From: GCA-2720975 sp964469565
GTDB taxonomy: Bacteria; Planctomycetota; UBA1135; GCA-002686595
Direction of reading: 5' to 3'
NCBI GenBank assembly: GCA_964469565.1
Contig: CAYXZD010000018.1
Location: forward strand, 27,415 to 91,414
DNA length: 64,000 nt
Positions 32,307 to 41,150 of this stretch are shown here, in pieces. Numbering within the stretch: the first letter of the stretch is position 1; each line of letters begins with the position of its first letter. The translations under genes and the position numbers were made by a program. The notes under the pieces are model-generated. The model saw only the letters and a program-made list of their open reading frames with translations, did no database searches and was not told the origin of the DNA.

Positions 32307-33317
32307 CTAGGCCGGCTGGCCAGCCTGAACGGCTCGCCAGCCGCGCTCCATTTCATCCGCATCCAGATTGCGGCCAATCAGAACAAGCGTCGAATGCTCG
32401 GGGAGGGTGCGTGCCGTCTCCGTGGCGAGGGGTGCCAATTCAAGCCATTGATATAGGCCTTGCAAGGAATAGGGTTCGGCCTTGCCAGCGAGGTGCAAGA
32501 CCCCCTTTACGCGCAAGAGCTCGTGCGCACGGCGTTTACCAAGAAACTCGAGCCAGACCCTAAGAGCTTGACCGTCGATGGGTGCTTGACTGCGCAAGGT
32601 GAGCGTCCCCACTCCGCTGGTGTGGTGGACGTGATTGCACTTCCCCTCATGGGAGCACGCTTCCAAGTCCCCAGTCGGCTGACTCAATGGATCGAGGTCG
32701 AGGAGGGGCATCACATCCACCAGCGCGTTCATGCTGCGCTGAACAGGCGCCCGCGGATTGCAGGTTTCCAGTGCCTCTTGCGCCGCCGCAATGCTTGAAT
32801 CGTCCAACCCGTCGCAGTGATTCAGGATCAACCGATCCGCGTAGGCTACCTGCTCGGCCGCTTCTGGGTGCTCGTCCATTTGGCGCTCGATGTGCTTTGC
32901 ATGGGCTAGGGTGACGACTCCCGCAGGCCTGTAGCCCTCGGCCAATTGCGCGTCGACGAGGAGAGTCTGAACGGCGGGCCCCGGGGAGGCCATTCCCGAT
33001 GCTTCAATCACAACCTGATCAAACTGAACGCGGCGAAACCAACGTCGCCGGGAACGAGCGAGCAGATCCAACAAGGTTGTTCGGAGGTCTTCGCGCACCG
33101 TGCAACACAAACATCCGCCCTGAAGCTGAACCAAGTCGTCATCGCCACCAATCACGAGACTAGCATCGATGTTGGCATCACCAAACTCATTCACAATGAC
33201 TGCCACGCGTCGGCCGTGGGGAGCAGTCAGTATGCGGTTGAGCAAGGTCGTCTTTCCGGCGCCCAAGAACCCTGTCAGCAGAGTCACGGGGATGGGTGGG
33301 TTTGAAGTATCGCTCAC
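32307..33317 (-). CDS. COG0523/G3E-family metal-trafficking GTPase (CobW-like)
   Basis: GTPase of 336 residues in the CobW/HypB/UreG family. Walker A is GFLGAGKTTLLN near residue 17, Walker B-like sequence QVVIEASGM follows, and the metal motif GGCLCCTV (CxCC) is intact. A Cys/His-rich patch, ACSHEGKCNHVHH, lies before the C-terminal domain and could bind a metal. Members of COG0523 insert Zn, Co or Fe into client enzymes; which metal cannot be told. The start is the GTG at 33315-33317, which overlaps the stop of the methyltransferase gene by 4 bases, so translation is coupled. An ATG at 33485 would lie inside that gene and is rejected. Confidence 0.9.
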   Translation of the reverse strand: MSDTSNPPIPVTLLTGFLGAGKTTLLNRILTAPHGRRVAVIVNEFGDANIDASLVIGGDDDLVQLQGGCLCCTVREDLRTTLLDLLARSRRRWFRRVQFDQVVIEASGMASPGPAVQTLLVDAQLAEGYRPAGVVTLAHAKHIERQMDEHPEAAEQVAYADRLILNHCDGLDDSSIAAAQEALETCNPRAPVQRSMNALVDVMPLLDLDPLSQPTGDLEACSHEGKCNHVHHTSGVGTLTLRSQAPIDGQALRVWLEFLGKRRAHELLRVKGVLHLAGKAEPYSLQGLYQWLELAPLATETARTLPEHSTLVLIGRNLDADEMERGWRAVQAGQPA

Positions 33318-34399
33318 TGGCCTGCCCCCTTGGCAAAGTCGATTCCTGTGACCGTCACCTGGGCGACCCGCCAAGAGCCCTGTTCGGCCTGAACGAGGGC
33401 TACCCGCACCCGCCCACCGCCCTCGCGGCTGAAGTCGATTTGAGTCCGCCCTGATTGTGGGTGCACGATGGCACCGGCTTGCCAACCTGAGAGTCTAGCG
33501 ATCCAGGTTTGGGTCCCCACTTCGGATTGACGGGTTTCGGCGCGCGTAGCTAGTAATTCACTAGAAGACCCGGAACGCATATAAAACTGATCCACCACGC
33601 GATCACTCGCCACCCTGAGGGCCCGCCACCAACCCAATGCAACTTCACGAGCGGCATGATCCTCGATTGCCTCATCGGCAGGCCCGGTCTCTGAGGATTC
33701 GAAGGCCAGCACGTGCTGCCACGGCAGGCTGTCCAACCCCTCAACAAGAGTGAATCCATTGCGCGCTAACTCATCAATCACCTGCACTTGGCTCATCTTG
33801 TGTTCGGGTTTGATCGGGACAGACCTGTCCTCGCTCCGGAATTCCACCAAGACTACGCGCCCATTCTCTGTCAGAGCCCGGCGCACGTGCCCCAGAACGC
33901 GCACGGGATGAGAGAGTTCGTGGTACACGTCCACCATCAGGACCATGTCGCAAGACCCTGGGGATAGATGGGGATCATCCACGCTACAGGTCACCGTCTT
34001 CACTTGGGTCAGCCCTTGTTCGGCGGCGCGATCGGCGAGCATCACCAGCATTTGGGGTTGCAAGTCCACCGCAAGCACTCGCCCCGTTGGCCCCACGTCA
34101 TGGGCAAGGGGCAGAGCATGGTAGCCATTACCCGCTCCGAGATCACAAACCACTTGACCGGGCTTACAATCCAACCACTTGCGGAGCGCACGACCGTTTT
34201 CCTCCTTTTCGCGCGTCTCCCGTAGAAGCCAGGGGGCTCCGCTCCAGTGCATTGTGCGTGCCACCGGCCGGCCTCGATACTCTGTCCGGCCCCTAGGAGA
34301 ATCCTCCGGATCTGCCACCACAGGCACAGGAGGATCCTGGCCCACACTGGGGAAGGCCCCGATGAGTGAGGCCGCTAGGAGAAAAGGTAGGCAAGACAT
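33314..34399 (-). CDS. SAM methyltransferase with N-terminal signal peptide
   Basis: A class I SAM-dependent methyltransferase of 361 residues with an apparent signal peptide, MSCLPFLLAASLIGAFPSVG, which would place it outside the cytoplasm. The SAM motif is VVCDLGAGNGYHALPLA near residues 83-99, followed by VLAVDLQPQML, CDMVLMVDVYHEL and GRVVLVEFR. About 140 residues after the domain form an extra C-terminal region of unknown role (TQTWIARLSGW, GRTQIDFSREGGGRV). SAM is a cytoplasmic cofactor, so an exported methyltransferase is puzzling; the signal could be a membrane anchor. It overlaps the GTPase gene by 4 bases. It is divergent from the SDR gene. Confidence 0.85.
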   Translation of the reverse strand: MSCLPFLLAASLIGAFPSVGQDPPVPVVADPEDSPRGRTEYRGRPVARTMHWSGAPWLLRETREKEENGRALRKWLDCKPGQVVCDLGAGNGYHALPLAHDVGPTGRVLAVDLQPQMLVMLADRAAEQGLTQVKTVTCSVDDPHLSPGSCDMVLMVDVYHELSHPVRVLGHVRRALTENGRVVLVEFRSEDRSVPIKPEHKMSQVQVIDELARNGFTLVEGLDSLPWQHVLAFESSETGPADEAIEDHAAREVALGWWRALRVASDRVVDQFYMRSGSSSELLATRAETRQSEVGTQTWIARLSGWQAGAIVHPQSGRTQIDFSREGGGRVRVALVQAEQGSWRVAQVTVTGIDFAKGAGQ

Positions 34400-34437
34400 G
34401 TTCGCTTAGGGCTGGAGTTTGCCCCATGCTAGCAGCC

Positions 34438-35190
34438 ATGCAAGCACGGGTCTTCATTTCAGGTACGAGTCGCGGCATCGGGGCTCAGGTGGCTAGGGAG
34501 TTGCTCGGCCGTGGATGGGACGTGGTCGGGATTGCACGCGGGCCGGCCGCCCATGGGCTAGAGGGTTCTTCCTACCAGCATCACTCCCTTGACCTCTCGG
34601 ACCCCAATGGCCTGCACCTTTGGTGCGAAACTCACATGACTGAGGAGGCCCTGGCTGGATTTGATCGGGTTGCCCTCATCAACAACGCTGCCATGTTGGA
34701 GCCCGTGGAGCCCATGGACCGCCTTGACCCGGTGGCCTACGCCCAACATCTGTGTGTCAACGTGGTGGCCCCAGCAGCCTTGACCGCTGCACTCTTGCGG
34801 GTCTCTCCCAGGGCCGTGCCCCTGCGAATCATCAACCTGTCGAGCGGAGCGGCTACATCACCCTACGCAGGCTGGAGCGCTTATTGCTCAGGCAAAGCCG
34901 CCCTCGCCATGGCAGATCAGGTGCTCGCCAAGGAGCTTGCAAGCTATGAGCACTTGAAGGAAAGGGACGTTGCCGTGGTGACCTATGCCCCGCATGTCGT
35001 CGCGACACGGATGCAAGAGACTCTGCGGAGCCTCAGTGATGCGCAGTTTCCCGAACGCCAAAAGTTCGTGGACCTCAACGCCAAGGACTTACTTGTCGGA
35101 GTGGAAGGGCCCGCCCAAGCCATGGCCGATCTGCTTGTGGAGGAGGACTTGCCCCCCTACTCCCAGCTCAGGTACACCCCCCCGGGCTAG
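34438..35190 (+). CDS. Short-chain dehydrogenase/reductase
   Basis: SDR-family oxidoreductase of 250 residues that probably uses NADPH. Cofactor motif SGTSRGIGAQVAREL near residues 8-22; INNAAM at the adenine-binding turn; catalytic Ser in INLSSGAA and Tyr/Lys in YCSGKAAL. The overall sequence is close to benzil/sepiapterin reductase-type SDRs. The ATG at 34438 follows the family start MQARVFISGTSRG; an ATG at 34426 adds four residues. Divergent from the methyltransferase gene; the substrate is not deducible. Confidence 0.88.
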   Translation: MQARVFISGTSRGIGAQVARELLGRGWDVVGIARGPAAHGLEGSSYQHHSLDLSDPNGLHLWCETHMTEEALAGFDRVALINNAAMLEPVEPMDRLDPVAYAQHLCVNVVAPAALTAALLRVSPRAVPLRIINLSSGAATSPYAGWSAYCSGKAALAMADQVLAKELASYEHLKERDVAVVTYAPHVVATRMQETLRSLSDAQFPERQKFVDLNAKDLLVGVEGPAQAMADLLVEEDLPPYSQLRYTPPG

Positions 35191-35198
35191 TGCATTCC

Positions 35199-35564
35199 CT
35201 ACAGATCTGATTGCAAGCGCTGCTCCAATCGATCGCAGTACGCTTGAACAGAGTCTTCAAGGAACTCGAGGAGCTCGATTTCCGCTCGCGCGTGATCACG
35301 GTCCTTGTCCCCCGGAACGAGGGTCAATCCGGCCGCATTGTGGGCGGGTGACGGGATCGTGCGCCCATCTTGCAATCTGACTGCATCCTCCACCGTGATG
35401 GCCATGCGATCCCCGGCCGGACCCCGCATGACATGCAGCCGCAGACCCTTGCGGGCAATGGCATTCCAAAGGGCCACGCTCTCGGTTTTGAGGAGCGCAG
35501 AGAGTTCGGGCAGGGTAATGAGCCGGAGGGGGGCAGGATCTGGTGATGGATGTGGACTCGGCAT
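35199..35564 (-). CDS. Small protein of unknown function, possible helix-turn-helix
   Basis: Protein of 121 residues. A stretch near residues 14-60 (LRLITLPELSALLKTESVAL through AITVEDAVRLQD) reads like a compact helical domain similar in pattern to MerR/excisionase-type DNA-binding helices, and the C-terminus (AEIELLEFLEDSVQAYCDRL) could be a coiled coil. No family is recognised. It lies tail-to-tail with the SDR gene and divergent from the sulfatase gene, which it might regulate. ATG 35564 is preferred over 35684, whose extra residues are Gly/Pro-rich filler. Confidence 0.55.
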   Translation of the reverse strand: MPSPHPSPDPAPLRLITLPELSALLKTESVALWNAIARKGLRLHVMRGPAGDRMAITVEDAVRLQDGRTIPSPAHNAAGLTLVPGDKDRDHARAEIELLEFLEDSVQAYCDRLEQRLQSDL

Positions 35565-35759
35565 GGGGTGGCTCGTGGAGAAGTGAGGGCAACTCAAACC
35601 TAGCCCTGCCGGGCCGACCAAGCCGTCGGAGTGAAAAAAAGGGCAAGTGCGTCCTATACCGAGGCGGGGACAAACGAATCCCACTCACCCCCACGCGGCT
35701 CGCAGCGAATTCCAAGCCCTGAGCTAATACCCGCTGGTGCAAACCCCTATTCTGGGCCC

Positions 35760-38180
35760 GTGGCTGAAGTTCCCCCTCCCCCTCCCCGTGACGATCACCG
35801 GGGACCGAATCCCCTCCGCCGACTCCTGAAGCTGCTGTGTGGCTTAGGTGTCGTCGGTCTCACAATCGCTGTTTTGCCCGGTACATGGAGTCCCCTGAGC
35901 CTCTTGGATTCGAGCCATAGTTCACCGACCCTAGGCCGACTCGACCTAGAACTCCCTCCCACGGCGAATCTAGAGGTTCAAGTCACTCACTCAGCAACGC
36001 CAGGGGATGGGCTGACCGATTGGGAGGGACGCACCCACGACCCAGAAACCACTGTATCCCCAACACCAGGCACCTTCGGAGAAGACTTAGGCCTGCGGGT
36101 AGCAGGAGGAGCCACCCAAGAAGTGTTCATCACGGGTCAGTTTGATCCACAGGCTTTCAATAGCGTCACCATCGACGTCTACGCAGACGAAGATGTCAGT
36201 TTGCGACTCGGCGTACAGGCCATCAGGAGTGCGGGGTCCGAGGAGCCCTACCTAGGTGGCTCCCTCGACATTGGCTTTGTGTTGGCAGGCACGCGGCAGG
36301 AAGTCAGCTTTGACCTGCGCAATTTGCCCGACGATGTCGGTCCACTTGGAAGGCTCCTCATCCTTGGGCGCGGGAAACAACCTGACTGGACAGTGTTCGG
36401 AGTCCGATTCGTGCAGAAACCAGCTCTCTCTTGGTTGCCCGGCGGGTCGCGAGGCCCTGCACTCGTCGCCATCGAGGGGGACAGCCGGCGAGCTCAAGGG
36501 CTAGCACCCGGCGCTCCACTCAGTTGTCGGGTGCAAGTACCCGAACGCGGACGGCTTTCATTTGCCTACGCTGCCCTAGAGCGCTTTCCGATTCTCAGTC
36601 CCGCTGCCGAGGTCGTCGTATTCGCAGACTCCACCGAGCTTGGCCGCTGCGCACCTCCCCATCCCCGCACCGATCAACGCTGGCAACCTGGTCCGTGGAA
36701 TCGAGTCGAGCTTGATCTCAGCAGGTTTGCAGGCGACTCCGTTCAATTGCGATTTGAACTTCAAGACCCTGAGTACAAAGAAGGTGGTGACCACATTATC
36801 GCTCTCGGCGAAGCCACGGTATTCGCTAGCGAACCCGACCCCGCCACAGTCCTGCTGGTGACTTCCGATACACATCGCGCCGATCATCTGGGTCACGCAG
36901 ATTCAGACCACGACGTCCTAACCCCGGCGCTCGATTCCCTTGCCGCACAGGGCGTGACTTTCACCGACTGCTTCTCAACCACCAACATTACGCTTGCCTC
37001 CCATGCTGCTCTCCTGACTGGCGTGCATCCGCGCGACTCGGGCATCACCAACAACCGAACGCGCATGGCTGCCCACGCAGACACCCTCGCTGAACGGTTT
37101 GCCGAGGCCGGATATGCGACCATCGCCGTCACGAGCGCCAAGCACATGAACGATCCATGGAGCGGCCTAGGACTTGGGTTTGATCGAATGTCTTGGCCAA
37201 TGCATGAGCTTGAGCGCGGAGCAGGGGCGAGCATCTCACTGTTGCGCGATTGGATGCTCGAGCATGAGGGGCGCCCGCTTTTCATTTGGCTGCACTTATA
37301 CGATGCCCATCGTCCTTACGAACCGCCCCAAGGCTTCGCCGAACAGTACTACCCGGACAACCGAGACCCACGTGCAACCGACCTGCCTGATCCGCTCGGC
37401 CCCCTGCCGCCACATCTCGATGGAGTACGGGACCTAGACTACGTTCGCGCCCTTTACCGCGGAGAGATCAGTTCACTCGACCGGGCTCTGGGTGAATTGC
37501 TCGCTGAACCACGCCTGCAAACTGCCATAGTCGCCCTAACGGGAGACCATGGCGAGAGCCTGGGAGAGCAAGGGCTATGGTGGGATCACGTGGGGGTCTA
37601 TCCGAGTGTCTTGCACGTTCCTCTCATTCTTCGTTGGCCAGGGAGCCCCCAGGGTTTGCGTGTGAACCAGCCCCTGCAGCACACGGGCTTAGGCAGCACG
37701 CTGCTGGCTTTGGCTGATCTTCCCGCAAGCACCTTCCCAGGCGAGGACTTGCGCGTGTACCTAGACGGTCTCCCCATTGATGAGCCGCGTTTCGCCTGGG
37801 GCGAGGACGGGCACGCCATGTCGATCACCCACCGCGGATGGCATTTGGTCATCAACCTAGACGACACGCCCATCAAGCCAGCCTTGAGCACCACACAGAT
37901 CCTGGATGAACGCCCCATTGAGCTGTTTCATCTAGAACGCGATCCCTCATGCCAGCACAACTGCATCGAGCAGGAGCAAGACGTCGTCCGCAACCTAGCC
38001 CCCCAGCTATTGGCGTGGGTTGAGGGGGCGGGGCGGGCACTCGCCCAGGCCCAAAACGTAGACCGAGCCGGTCTGGCCCTGATCGCTGCACTAGGGTATG
38101 CGAGCGGAGAGGGAGCCGACTCCACAGGTGCACCTCTCAATCGAGCCCGGGAGCGGCTCAAGCCCTATCTCGAGGACTAG
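35760..38180 (+). CDS. Membrane-anchored sulfatase/phosphoesterase-superfamily protein
   Basis: An alkaline phosphatase-superfamily protein with one N-terminal membrane helix (LLCGLGVVGLTIAVLPG, about residue 25-40), a beta-sandwich-like region of roughly 320 residues, then a sulfatase domain. Metal and catalytic signatures: ATVLLVTSDTHRADHLGH, NITLASHAALLTGVHPRD, LTGDHGESLGEQGLWWDH. The usual C/S-x-P-S-R sulfatase motif is absent; NITLASH puts Thr where the nucleophile would be, as in phosphotransferase-like members (TLPSH type). The large N-terminal part may be a carbohydrate-binding domain. A GTG at 35760 is chosen; a GTG at 35631 adds 43 low-complexity residues. It precedes the GT9 gene by 39 bp. 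Confidence 0.85.
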   Translation: MAEVPPPPPRDDHRGPNPLRRLLKLLCGLGVVGLTIAVLPGTWSPLSLLDSSHSSPTLGRLDLELPPTANLEVQVTHSATPGDGLTDWEGRTHDPETTVSPTPGTFGEDLGLRVAGGATQEVFITGQFDPQAFNSVTIDVYADEDVSLRLGVQAIRSAGSEEPYLGGSLDIGFVLAGTRQEVSFDLRNLPDDVGPLGRLLILGRGKQPDWTVFGVRFVQKPALSWLPGGSRGPALVAIEGDSRRAQGLAPGAPLSCRVQVPERGRLSFAYAALERFPILSPAAEVVVFADSTELGRCAPPHPRTDQRWQPGPWNRVELDLSRFAGDSVQLRFELQDPEYKEGGDHIIALGEATVFASEPDPATVLLVTSDTHRADHLGHADSDHDVLTPALDSLAAQGVTFTDCFSTTNITLASHAALLTGVHPRDSGITNNRTRMAAHADTLAERFAEAGYATIAVTSAKHMNDPWSGLGLGFDRMSWPMHELERGAGASISLLRDWMLEHEGRPLFIWLHLYDAHRPYEPPQGFAEQYYPDNRDPRATDLPDPLGPLPPHLDGVRDLDYVRALYRGEISSLDRALGELLAEPRLQTAIVALTGDHGESLGEQGLWWDHVGVYPSVLHVPLILRWPGSPQGLRVNQPLQHTGLGSTLLALADLPASTFPGEDLRVYLDGLPIDEPRFAWGEDGHAMSITHRGWHLVINLDDTPIKPALSTTQILDERPIELFHLERDPSCQHNCIEQEQDVVRNLAPQLLAWVEGAGRALAQAQNVDRAGLALIAALGYASGEGADSTGAPLNRARERLKPYLED

Positions 38181-38219
38181 TCGCGGGATGTCGTGTGCGG
38201 TCCCCTGCTCTGGCAAGAT

Positions 38220-39230
38220 ATGCGAGTGAGTTCCTTGCCCGCCTCCGTCCTGATCGTCCGCTTAGGTGCCATTGGCGATGTGGTCAATGCACTGGTCGTA
38301 GCCACGGCCATCAAAGACGCCGCCCCCAAGACTCGCATCGGTTGGGCGGTTCACCCCCTCGCCGCCCCGTTGGTCGAAGACCACCCGTGCGTAGACCGCG
38401 TTCACCTGTGGAAACGCGGAAGCGGTTATGCAGGGTGGCGAGCTCTCAAGCGTGAGATCCGCCAAGAAGGGTACGGGCTGAGCATTGACTTGCAGAGGAT
38501 CCTCAAGAGCGGGCTCCTAGCCCGATCCAGCGGAGCAAGTCGCGTACTGGGGTTTGATCGTGGGCGCTGCAAAGAGGCATCTTGGCTTCTCACCTCCGAG
38601 CAGATTCCACCCGGGGAGCCGCGAACCCTCATGACGGACCAATACATGGAGTTCGTTCGACACCTCGGCATCCGGGCAACCGCTGCACGGCATGAGCTCC
38701 CCCGTGATCCCGGTGCAGAATCCTGGGCGGCAGCACTAGTCGAAAACATGGAGAGCGCCCCCATCCTGATCAACCTCGGCGCATCCAAGAGCGCCAACCA
38801 ATGGCCAGCGAATCGCTTTGGTGAGCTCGCTGCGCAATTGCATGCCGACCTGGGCGTTCCGATCGTGTTCACCGGAGGTGAGGCTGACCGTGCAGCCGGA
38901 GCCAGAGCTCTCACCAATGCTGGCGGCGTGGGCCTCGACCTCAGCGGCCAGACAAGTCTGCCCCAGCTCATCGCCTTGCTCGGGCGCGCACGACTGTTCA
39001 TCGGCTGTGACACCGGCCCTATGCACATGGCCGCTGCCCAAGGAACTGCAGTCCTCGCCCTCTTCGGCCCGGCCGATCCACTGCGCACGGGACCGTATGG
39101 ATCCAACTGCCGCGTGCTGCAAGAGCCTACTCAGACCTTGGAGCGCCCCTTCAAACCGGGAAGAATGGACTCCCTGCAGATCGACACGGTCCGGGCTGCG
39201 GCACTAGAGATGCTCGGTGCTGCCAGTTGA
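38220..39230 (+). CDS. Glycosyltransferase family 9 (heptosyltransferase-like)
   Basis: GT9 enzyme of 336 residues, the fold of lipopolysaccharide heptosyltransferases (WaaC/WaaF). SVLIVRLGAIGDVVNALVVA is the N-terminal donor-side motif of the family. The C-terminal domain has INLGASKSANQWPANRFGEL, FTGGEADR and RLFIGCDTGPMHMAAAQG, the last being the characteristic GT9 D-x-G-x-M/L-H signature. It suggests synthesis of a core or other heptose-containing glycan. Located directly downstream of the sulfatase-fold gene. ATG 38220 is favoured over GTG 38193. Confidence 0.92.
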   Translation: MRVSSLPASVLIVRLGAIGDVVNALVVATAIKDAAPKTRIGWAVHPLAAPLVEDHPCVDRVHLWKRGSGYAGWRALKREIRQEGYGLSIDLQRILKSGLLARSSGASRVLGFDRGRCKEASWLLTSEQIPPGEPRTLMTDQYMEFVRHLGIRATAARHELPRDPGAESWAAALVENMESAPILINLGASKSANQWPANRFGELAAQLHADLGVPIVFTGGEADRAAGARALTNAGGVGLDLSGQTSLPQLIALLGRARLFIGCDTGPMHMAAAQGTAVLALFGPADPLRTGPYGSNCRVLQEPTQTLERPFKPGRMDSLQIDTVRAAALEMLGAAS

Positions 39231-39860
39231 TCTAGCGAACTGTGCACGATCATCCGCTGGCTCCCCGGCCCCAGTTCAGAGCAGGCCCAGGCCTCTGGAG
39301 CCTGCGGTTATCGTGCGAATACAGAGAGTTGGCCAAGAGGACTCCAGCTGGCGCATTTTCCCGATCAAGAAGCAGGGAATCTCGCAGCGGACCCCTCCAT
39401 GGGCACGACCCACTCAGCCCTTCTCCGACGGAACAATGTCGCGGTTCTTGAGCGGAGTCGCAGAGGCGTGTTCACTAATGAGCGTTCGTAAGAATCATCG
39501 CATACGATGGGGAGACGCTAACACTGATGTTGACGAGTTTCCTGGGACTCGGCCTCTGGCTTTCCTCAAGCGCCCGCCGTAATTAGCGGGCGAGGAAGAG
39601 CATCAGCGCCCCCAAGGCAAGGGACCCCGACTCATCGAATTCGCTCCGGCAACGCCATGATTGGGCAGGGAAAACGGCAATGCAGGATCCTAAGAGATCG
39701 CACAGTGGCCGGAGTTTGCAACAAATGGGGTTCACCAAATCAGTGAAGGTCCTTAGAATCGAGTTGTCTCCAACCGCAATGGAGCGTCCCGCACCGGCCC
39801 GAGAGGTTACCCACCGCAAGGTATGCCACTCGAGCCATCACCGCTCTTCCTAGTTTCCCA
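39231..39860. other. Long intergenic region with a hairpin
   Basis: About 630 bp without a credible gene. Short open frames on both strands have no recognisable motif. A clear stem-loop is present: 7-bp arms CGCCCGC (39571-39577) and GCGGGCG (39586-39592) around an 8-nt loop, extended by a 5-bp outer stem (39562-39566 with 39593-39597) with a 4-nt bulge. It may be a terminator for GT9, a bidirectional structure, or part of an RNA. This gap also marks the boundary of the polysaccharide locus. Confidence 0.5.
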
Positions 39861-41150
39861 ATGTTTCCTGATTCGACCAGGACCCTATCGCAGGGTCCCG
39901 TCAAGCATCTATTTCAATCGCTTCGGCAATTATTCAATCCCCAGGCCACCACTCATGGACTCTTGAGTGGGCCCCTATCCACCTCAGAGTTCGAGTGCCA
40001 ATTCCGAGCAGAGCGCGACCGCGCTGATCGCTTTGATCAACCGTTTTGCCTGCTGACGATCTCCCCAAGAAGCCCAAAAGGCGGTGATTCAATGGTGGCT
40101 GGCGCGGTGCTCTTGCAACGCCTGCGCAGCTACGATGTTGTGGGTGAGCTCGACTCCCGCAGGCTCGGTGCCATCCTTCCGGAGACCCAGGTGGAAGACG
40201 CATGGTCCGTGGCAGATAAGGTGGTGAAAAGTCTAGGGGACGAGGGGCTCGCCTATACGCCTGAGGTTTACAGCTACCCCTACGACTGGTCCGATCCTGA
40301 ATCGATCGACCACCTAGAGGAGACTGCTCACCGAGCGCGCCAGGAGACGACCCGGCGCAACGGGTTGGTCGATCCAACGGGGACCGAAGGAACCAAGGGA
40401 CCCCACCCATTCAAGGCCGTGCGGCCCACCATCAACCGTTTCACGATCCGCACCCCAGCCGGGCAAAGGGAGGAGGCAGGGCTCCTGCACAAGGACCAGC
40501 GGACTCGAAGCCACCCGGGCCTTTCATTGCAACCGCTGCTCATCTCACCGCTGCCCAAGGGGAAGCGATTGGTCGACATCGCCGTGTCTGCCACTCTCCT
40601 CACAGTCTTGAGTCCCTTGCTCCTCTTGTGTGCAATCCTCATCAAGCTCACCTCGCGGGGCAAGGTCTTTTACATCTGTCCGCGAGCCGGAATCGGAGGG
40701 GTGCCCTTCAATTTTTATAAGTTCCGCACGATGCACAAGGATGCAAGCAAACGGTTGCATGAGTTCATCGGTGCAAATAAACACAAGGACGGGCCCATCT
40801 ATAAGAACCCCAATGACCCGCGTGTCACGAGGCTGGGCCGAATTCTTCGCGGGCTGAGCATTGATGAATTGCCTCAGCTATTCAATGTGCTGAAGGGCGA
40901 CATGACGCTCGTGGGCCCGCGGCCACCTTTGATGAGTGAAGTGGCCGAATACGAGCCTTGGCAAATGCGTCGGCTTGAAGTGACGGGGGGATTGACCTGT
41001 TTATGGCAAGTGAGGGGGCGCAGCAATATCCCGTTTGTTGATTGGATGCGCATGGACATCGAATACATCCAGAATCGCTCGCTCGCACTGGATTTCAAAC
41101 TCCTGCTACTCACGCCCGGTGCGGTCCTGTCACGCCGCGGGGCGTATTAG
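39861..41150 (+). CDS. Phosphoglycosyl transferase fused to an N-terminal GGDEF-like domain
   Basis: Initiating enzyme of surface-polysaccharide synthesis. Residues 40-165 look like a degenerate GGDEF domain: FRAERDRADRFDQPFCLLTI, then VVGELDSRRLGAILPETQVE, where the GG(D/E)EF loop is replaced by LDSRR, so cyclase activity is not expected. After a linker, residues 235-429 form a monotopic phosphoglycosyl transferase: KRLVDIAVSATLLTVLSPLLL membrane segment, FYKFRTMH, PRVTRLGRILRGLSIDELPQ, LFNVLKGDMTLVGPRPPLM and GGLTCLWQVRGRSNI. It would transfer a sugar-1-phosphate from UDP-sugar to undecaprenyl phosphate. It opens the EPS locus; the GGDEF remnant could be a regulatory or c-di-GMP-binding part. 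Confidence 0.9.
   Translation: MFPDSTRTLSQGPVKHLFQSLRQLFNPQATTHGLLSGPLSTSEFECQFRAERDRADRFDQPFCLLTISPRSPKGGDSMVAGAVLLQRLRSYDVVGELDSRRLGAILPETQVEDAWSVADKVVKSLGDEGLAYTPEVYSYPYDWSDPESIDHLEETAHRARQETTRRNGLVDPTGTEGTKGPHPFKAVRPTINRFTIRTPAGQREEAGLLHKDQRTRSHPGLSLQPLLISPLPKGKRLVDIAVSATLLTVLSPLLLLCAILIKLTSRGKVFYICPRAGIGGVPFNFYKFRTMHKDASKRLHEFIGANKHKDGPIYKNPNDPRVTRLGRILRGLSIDELPQLFNVLKGDMTLVGPRPPLMSEVAEYEPWQMRRLEVTGGLTCLWQVRGRSNIPFVDWMRMDIEYIQNRSLALDFKLLLLTPGAVLSRRGAY

Noticed and set aside
39583..39819. 78-residue minus-strand frame in the 39231-39860 gap
   Set aside because: No start context, motif or neighbour support; left as non-coding.
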